Shown here piece after piece: positions 59,268 to 64,000 of a DNA stretch of 64,000 nucleotides. The stretch is from Paenibacillus jilunlii (GTDB lineage: Bacteria; Bacillota; Bacilli; Paenibacillales; Paenibacillaceae). The notes under the pieces are model-generated. The model was not told the DNA's origin and ran no database searches. It saw only the letters and a list, made by a program, of their open reading frames with translations. The DNA lies in NCBI RefSeq assembly GCF_900102965.1, contig NZ_FNGM01000001.1, positions 912,294 to 976,293 of the forward strand. Reading direction: 5' to 3'. Each line of letters opens with the position of its first letter. Position 1 is the stretch's first letter. The translations under genes were made by a program, and so were the position numbers.

Positions 59268-60833
59268 ATGTACAAGGTACTGCTGGTTGACGATGAGCTG
59301 TTGGATCTGGAGGGGCTGCAGCGTTTCATGAACTGGGAAGGTCTTGGTATGGAGGTGTGCGCCGCCGCAAGCAGCGGGTTTGAAGCCCTGGAGGTGCTGG
59401 AATCGCAGGCCGTGGATATTATGGTCACCGACATCAGGATGCCGATCATGTCAGGGATGGAGCTTGCGCGCAGAGCCCTTGAGCTGAACCCGAAGCTGAA
59501 GATTATTTTCGTCAGCGGGTATGAGGATTTCCAGTATGCCAAACAGGCCATTTCCATGAGCGCGTCGGGATATGTTCTGAAGCCTGTGGACGATGCTGAT
59601 ATGCGCAGGTCGCTGGAAGAGGTCCGGGAGACGCTGGACCGGGAACAGGAGCATTCACATTTGGAGCGATATTTCTCCGAATCAGAGCCGCTTCTGCGCA
59701 GAGAGCTGTTCATGCAGCTGCTGGACGGGAACCCGGATGAAGACAAGATGCTGCCGCTGCTTCAGCGGGTAGGGATTTATTGGAGCGATACCAGACTGTA
59801 CACGGCCCTGCTGGAGCCGGATGATATGTCCTGGAAGCTGAACGGCTACAGTGACGGAGCCAAAGCCGAAATCGAGAACATGCTGGAGGCGGCGATTGAG
59901 CGGTATTGTGCAGAGGAACAGATTCAAGCCTGCAGAACAGAACGGTTTCATTACGCGTTAATTCTGGAGGAAAGTGTAGACCGCGCAAGACTGCGCAGGC
60001 TGATTCAGCAGGCGGTGGCGGGAACACCGCTTACAGTTACCATTGGTGTAGGCCCTGTCGTGAGTCATTTACGGGAGCTGCGGAATTCCTTCCGGCAGGC
60101 CAGAAATGCGCTCAGACTGAAGCTGTTCCTGGGCAAAGGCAAGCTGATTCTCCATTCCGATGCCAGAGGGCCGATATCCGCCTCCGTCAAGGATCTGGAC
60201 AGTATTCTGCAGTCCTTATTTGCGGCGATGTCCTCTTACCGGCTGATCGATGTGGACGACTGCAATGAGGAGCTATTCGTCTGGGTGGTCAATATGGAAA
60301 CCAAGCTGGAGATCTACCAGCTGTTCCTGCACATTATCTCCAAGCTGGATGCTTACCTGCATACGATCAATGAGGACTTTTATGAGCTGCTGGGGCTGGA
60401 ACGGAAGCATCTCAATATTCTATATGACCTGGAAACCATAGATGATATGAAATCCTGGCTCCGCCGCCGGATGTTCGAGCTGTCCGAACGGCTCCAGCGC
60501 AAGCGGCAAGGAAAAAAACGCAAGCTCGTAGAGGAAATTCAGGCATATATTGAAGAGCATCTGGAGCATAATGTCATGCTGCGGGATGCAGCCAACCACT
60601 TTTCCTTTTCCCCGAATCACCTGGGCCAGATCTTCTATGAGGAGACCGGAGTGTACTTCTCCGACTATGTGGGACTAAGGCGGCTGGAACGGGTGAAGGT
60701 GCTGCTTGGCGATCCAAAGCTGAAGGTATATGAAGCCGCGAACCGGGTCGGTTATAAGAATCTCTCCCATTTCAGCAAGCAGTTCAAGGAATTTTACGGG
60801 GTCAGCCCTGGCGACTACAGGAGACATTTGTGA
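59268..60833 (+). CDS. YesN-type response regulator (receiver plus AraC helix-turn-helix)
   Basis: 521 aa. The receiver domain (1-120) has VDDE at 5-8, phospho-acceptor Asp in MVTDIRMP and Lys in YVLKPVDDADM. A long helical middle region and a C-terminal AraC double helix-turn-helix (about 420-521, DAANHFSFSPNHLGQIFYEETGVYFSDYV, YEAANRVGYKNLSHFSKQFKEFYGVSPGDYR) follow. GGGGAGG ribosome site. It overlaps no gene, but the kinase starts 1 bp after its stop. Predicted activator of the neighbouring mannan locus. Confidence 0.92.
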   Translation: MYKVLLVDDELLDLEGLQRFMNWEGLGMEVCAAASSGFEALEVLESQAVDIMVTDIRMPIMSGMELARRALELNPKLKIIFVSGYEDFQYAKQAISMSASGYVLKPVDDADMRRSLEEVRETLDREQEHSHLERYFSESEPLLRRELFMQLLDGNPDEDKMLPLLQRVGIYWSDTRLYTALLEPDDMSWKLNGYSDGAKAEIENMLEAAIERYCAEEQIQACRTERFHYALILEESVDRARLRRLIQQAVAGTPLTVTIGVGPVVSHLRELRNSFRQARNALRLKLFLGKGKLILHSDARGPISASVKDLDSILQSLFAAMSSYRLIDVDDCNEELFVWVVNMETKLEIYQLFLHIISKLDAYLHTINEDFYELLGLERKHLNILYDLETIDDMKSWLRRRMFELSERLQRKRQGKKRKLVEEIQAYIEEHLEHNVMLRDAANHFSFSPNHLGQIFYEETGVYFSDYVGLRRLERVKVLLGDPKLKVYEAANRVGYKNLSHFSKQFKEFYGVSPGDYRRHL

Positions 60834-60834
60834 T

Positions 60835-62553
60835 ATGCGGCGCAAGGTGAACATTCCTTTTGGATATAAGCTTATTCTGCCTTATGTGCTGTGCCTGCTG
60901 ATGGCCGTGCTCACGGTTGGCCTGTTCGCCTATGCGCATTCCGTAAATTCCCTCCGGGAAAAGACGCGGGAGAACCTGCAAGGGACGCTCAGGCAAATGC
61001 GCGACAATATCCGTTACCGCACGGATGATATTGAACGGATTACGAACAGCCTCTACTACAATTACAGTTTTCAGAATGCTCTGCGCCGCTACGATCAGGG
61101 CTGGTACAGCTATGAAACCATGACCAAAACGCTCATGCCTGCGCTTGAAAATCTGCTCAATTATACAGCCAGCAACATTGGTCTGTCGCTATATCTCCAG
61201 AACGAATCACTGCCCGAAATATTCTATAAGGACGGGGAACAGAATCCGCTGCTCTCCACCAAGCGTTACGAGATCTACCATCTGACGCGGATACAAGATG
61301 CGGACTGGTACCGACTGCTGCAATTCTCGGGCACCCTGCCGGGACTGAGCCGCTGGCAGCAGATTCTGCGCGATAAGAAGGACGGTAATATCTCACTGCT
61401 GCAGCGTCTGGATGATGTGCAGCGGGGGAAGGAGATCGGTCTGGTCCGGGTGAGCGTGCAAATCCGCGATCTGCTCGATTCCGTAGATTACCGCAAGATC
61501 GGGGAGTACAGCACGCTCGTCGTTCTTGACGCAAGCGGTAGGACTGTACTGCAATCTTCGCCGGAAGGCGCAGAAGGGGAGAATCCTCAGACAATGCCGG
61601 GAAGGCTTGTGCTTAGCGAACCGCTGCACGGGCTGGGGTGGCAGCTGCAAGCCTATATTCCGGACAGCCTGTTCGACCAGAGCGCGGGCGAGGTGCGCCG
61701 GATGACCTTGCTGGTCAGCCTGATCAGTGCAGTAGTATTGGCCGTTTTAGGCATTTGGGTGTCCGGTTATTTCTCACGGCGGATTCAGAAGATCGTGGGG
61801 TCGCTGAATGCTTTTCACGATGGGGATTTCCACAAAAGAATCCGTTTCAAAGGCAATGATGAGCTGGCGCAGATTGCCATCGCCTTCAACCGGATGGGCA
61901 GCAATATGGAGGAGCTGATTCATAAAAATTATGTGGCCGATCTTCAGAAAAAGGAAGCGGAGCTTGAATCCCTGCAGGCCCAGATCAACCCCCATTTTCT
62001 CTACAATACCCTTTCCTCCATAAATCGTCTGGCCCAATTCGGCGATATCGACAAGCTGCATGTTATGGTGCAGGAGCTGGCGAAATTCTACAGGCTTTCC
62101 CTGAACCGTGGTGAAATTCTGACTACAGTAGGCAAAGAAATCGAACATGCCAAAGCGTATGTCGCGATCCAGTGCATCAAATACGGTGAACGGCTTAGCG
62201 TATATTATGACGTTGACCCTGAGGTCCTTGAGTATACAACGGTCAAGCTGATTCTGCAGCCGCTGATCGAAAATGCGCTGGAGCATGCCTGGTTCGGGGC
62301 CACACTAGGCATCCGGCTTGTCGTGGAGAAGCGGGAAGCGGAGATTGTGTTCAAGGTAATCGATAATGGTGTCGGCATGAATACCGATACCATCCGCCAG
62401 ATACTGGCGCCGGAAGGACCACGGATCGGCTATGGCATCCGCAACGTCGATTCCCGGATCAAGCTGCATCACGGCAGCGGGTACGGAGTAACAATCGCCA
62501 GCCGTTCCGGCATCGGAGCCTGCATTCTGATTACCATTCCCTGCCGGATGTAG
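60835..62553 (+). CDS. YesM-type sensor histidine kinase
   Basis: 572 aa. Membrane helices at about 11-31 and 285-305 flank an extracytoplasmic sensor. HAMP domain (RRIQKIVGSLNAFHDGDFHKRI), His_kinase domain with the phospho-His in QAQINPHFLYNTLSSINRLA, and ATPase motifs LILQPLIENALEHAW and DNGVGM, GYGIRNVDSRI follow. Start 60835 is chosen because the family N-terminus begins at the basic MRRK before helix 1; the longer frame overlaps the regulator gene. Senses extracellular sugar, perhaps through the binding lipoprotein. Confidence 0.92.
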   Translation: MRRKVNIPFGYKLILPYVLCLLMAVLTVGLFAYAHSVNSLREKTRENLQGTLRQMRDNIRYRTDDIERITNSLYYNYSFQNALRRYDQGWYSYETMTKTLMPALENLLNYTASNIGLSLYLQNESLPEIFYKDGEQNPLLSTKRYEIYHLTRIQDADWYRLLQFSGTLPGLSRWQQILRDKKDGNISLLQRLDDVQRGKEIGLVRVSVQIRDLLDSVDYRKIGEYSTLVVLDASGRTVLQSSPEGAEGENPQTMPGRLVLSEPLHGLGWQLQAYIPDSLFDQSAGEVRRMTLLVSLISAVVLAVLGIWVSGYFSRRIQKIVGSLNAFHDGDFHKRIRFKGNDELAQIAIAFNRMGSNMEELIHKNYVADLQKKEAELESLQAQINPHFLYNTLSSINRLAQFGDIDKLHVMVQELAKFYRLSLNRGEILTTVGKEIEHAKAYVAIQCIKYGERLSVYYDVDPEVLEYTTVKLILQPLIENALEHAWFGATLGIRLVVEKREAEIVFKVIDNGVGMNTDTIRQILAPEGPRIGYGIRNVDSRIKLHHGSGYGVTIASRSGIGACILITIPCRM

Positions 62554-62649
62554 CACTGGCGCATACAGGCAATATAACCGGCAAGCAGCAACAGCTTGGC
62601 AAGGATCGTTGGAACTGATGCTATCTTAAATTTCTCATAAGGAGTTCAG

Positions 62650-64000
62650 ATGCTATTGAAAACGACGATTACCGCTGGCTGTGTAATCAGACTGGACGGC
62701 CAGACCGGCAGCTATCAAGCTTCGCTCACTTCCATGAAGGATTGCGCAGAGGAGGGTGTGTATTATGTCCGCCTCCTATTGACTGCTCCGGCTCCGGTAG
62801 TGCCTCCAGAGCTTTCACTGAAATGGAGTGTTCCGGCAGTCGATGTGCAGGGACTGTGGCATCCGTCGGTAGAACGCAGCCGGGGGCTGGTTCCCGACTG
62901 GTGGCAGGGCTTCTCCTCCCGGGCAACTTCCTCGGCCCCGGTCATCAGCCTGTATGGGAACCGGGGGAACAATGTTTTTACTTTTGCCTGCTCCGATGTC
63001 CTGCATCCCGTGGAGCTTCATGCGGGTCTGCATGAGGAAACCTCATGCTTTCATTGCTCCGTGACAGTGTGTGCGGAGCCCGGACCGCCAGTGGCTCATT
63101 TAGAGGTTGTTCTGCGGCTGGATACCCGCAGCCATCCCTATTATGAAGCGCTCCGGGGAGTAGGGGAATGGTGGGCAGGACTTCCCGGCTGTGAGCCGTC
63201 CCCTGTTCCGGAAGCCGCCAGAGAGCCGATGTACTCAACCTGGTACAGCTTCCACCAGCAGCTGGAGCCTGAAGCAGTGGAAGCCGAATGCTGCTTGGCG
63301 GCAGCAATGGGCTGCAAGACAGTCATTGTGGATGACGGGTGGCAGACCTCTGACGAGGCCCGGGGTTACGCCTATTGCGGGGACTGGAGGGTGAGTGTGG
63401 ATAAAATTCCTGATCTGAAGGCCCATGTTGCCGGTATTCATGATCTGGGAATGAAATTCATGCTGTGGTACGCGGTTCCGTTCATCGGCAAGCACAGTGA
63501 GGCCTGGGATAGATTCAAGGATAAGCTGCTGTATGTGAATGAGGCTATGGGTGCAGGGGTTGCAGACCCCCGTTACCCGGAAGTACGGGAGTATCTGACC
63601 GGCATCTACGAGCAGGCTGTCCGGGACTGGGACCTTGACGGCTTCAAGCTGGATTTCGTTGACAGCTTTTATGCGGCCAAGGATTCGCCTCCCGGGAAGG
63701 GAGCCGGACAAGACACCATATCCGTGCCGGAAGCGGTAGATAAGCTGCTGAGCGGCATCATATCCCGTTTGCGCCGGCTGAAGCCGGACATCCTGATCGA
63801 ATTCCGCCAGAATTACATTGGCCCGCTGATGCGCAAATACGGGAATATGTTCCGGGCGGGTGACTGCCCGAACGATGCGCTGCAGAACCGGATGAAGACG
63901 ATAGATATCCGGCTGATCTGCGGCTCGACTCCAGCTCATGCCGATATGCTGATGTGGAACCCCCGGGAGACTCCTGCCGCTGCCGCATTGCAGTTTATTA
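62650..64000 (+). CDS. Alpha-galactosidase, GH36 (3' end cut by window)
   Basis: 450 codons visible, open to the window end. AAGGAG precedes the ATG at 62650. No signal peptide, so it is cytoplasmic. An N-terminal beta domain (about 1-195) precedes the TIM barrel beginning REPMYSTWYSFHQQ, with KTVIVDDGWQT. Nucleophile Asp335 is in DGFKLDFVDSF and acid/base Asp405 in FRAGDCPNDAL, as expected for GH36. It would remove alpha-galactosyl branches from imported galactomannan oligosaccharides, fitting the adjacent mannanase, importer and YesMN system. Confidence 0.87.
   Translation, partial: MLLKTTITAGCVIRLDGQTGSYQASLTSMKDCAEEGVYYVRLLLTAPAPVVPPELSLKWSVPAVDVQGLWHPSVERSRGLVPDWWQGFSSRATSSAPVISLYGNRGNNVFTFACSDVLHPVELHAGLHEETSCFHCSVTVCAEPGPPVAHLEVVLRLDTRSHPYYEALRGVGEWWAGLPGCEPSPVPEAAREPMYSTWYSFHQQLEPEAVEAECCLAAAMGCKTVIVDDGWQTSDEARGYAYCGDWRVSVDKIPDLKAHVAGIHDLGMKFMLWYAVPFIGKHSEAWDRFKDKLLYVNEAMGAGVADPRYPEVREYLTGIYEQAVRDWDLDGFKLDFVDSFYAAKDSPPGKGAGQDTISVPEAVDKLLSGIISRLRRLKPDILIEFRQNYIGPLMRKYGNMFRAGDCPNDALQNRMKTIDIRLICGSTPAHADMLMWNPRETPAAAALQFI

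Overview
The window looks like a chromosomal segment of a Paenibacillus-type bacterium (Firmicutes). The evidence is strong AGGAGG ribosome binding sites with occasional GTG and TTG starts, LplABC/YesMN-style carbohydrate ABC systems, a cyclodextrin glucanotransferase very close to Bacillus/Paenibacillus enzymes, CcpA-type cre boxes, a decayed gerA spore-germination fragment, and a dense set of plant-polysaccharide enzymes. No rRNA, tRNA, CRISPR array, transposase or prophage was seen. The first gene (pectate lyase) is cut at its 5' end and the last (GH36 alpha-galactosidase) at its 3' end.

Layout. 1-8.4 kb: PL9 pectate lyase, aldo/keto reductase, gerA remnant, MoxR-DUF58-DUF4129 operon, and a MerR regulator next to an HSL-type esterase that lacks its catalytic histidine. 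8.8-18 kb: GH42 beta-galactosidase divergent from an AraC regulator, then a large secreted protein followed by a MacAB-like ABC exporter and its HlyD adaptor. 18-21 kb: lipoprotein NagZ-like GH3, ferritin, CDF metal exporter. 21.3-34.1 kb: a GntR/solute-binding-protein fusion regulator, then an operon of about 10.8 kb holding an LplABC-type importer, four predicted metabolic enzymes (MDR dehydrogenase, Gfo/Idh, epimerase-like, DapA-like), a beta-propeller protein and a GT4 glycosyltransferase. 34.2-38 kb: TetR divergent from a ketopantoate-reductase-like gene, and CGTase with a cre box.

38.7-41.1 kb holds the most unusual system: an NrtR-type Nudix/winged-helix regulator, a NADAR (YbiA-like) protein and a PARG-signature TIGR02452 protein in one operon. 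Together they look like an ADP-ribose sensing and ADP-ribosylation-reversal module. Its promoter carries three TAATAACA direct repeats at an exact 14-bp period. 41.3-45 kb: bacteriohemerythrin, metallophosphoesterase, and a MarR/NmrA pair that shares two copies of the same palindromic operator. 44.9-48.9 kb: HssRS-HrtBA-like haem sensing and efflux, with a direct repeat resembling the HssR box. 49.1-49.6 kb: an AT-rich two-gene cassette (small membrane protein plus XRE regulator) behind a 14-bp perfect inverted repeat.

49.9-64 kb is a Gram-positive-style polysaccharide utilisation locus: GH74, secreted multimodular GH26 mannanase (cre upstream), two permeases, solute-binding lipoprotein, YesN/YesM two-component system and GH36 alpha-galactosidase. 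This set suits galactomannan or xyloglucan breakdown, uptake and trimming. All calls rest on reading the sequence and on recalled family motifs; no database search was run.
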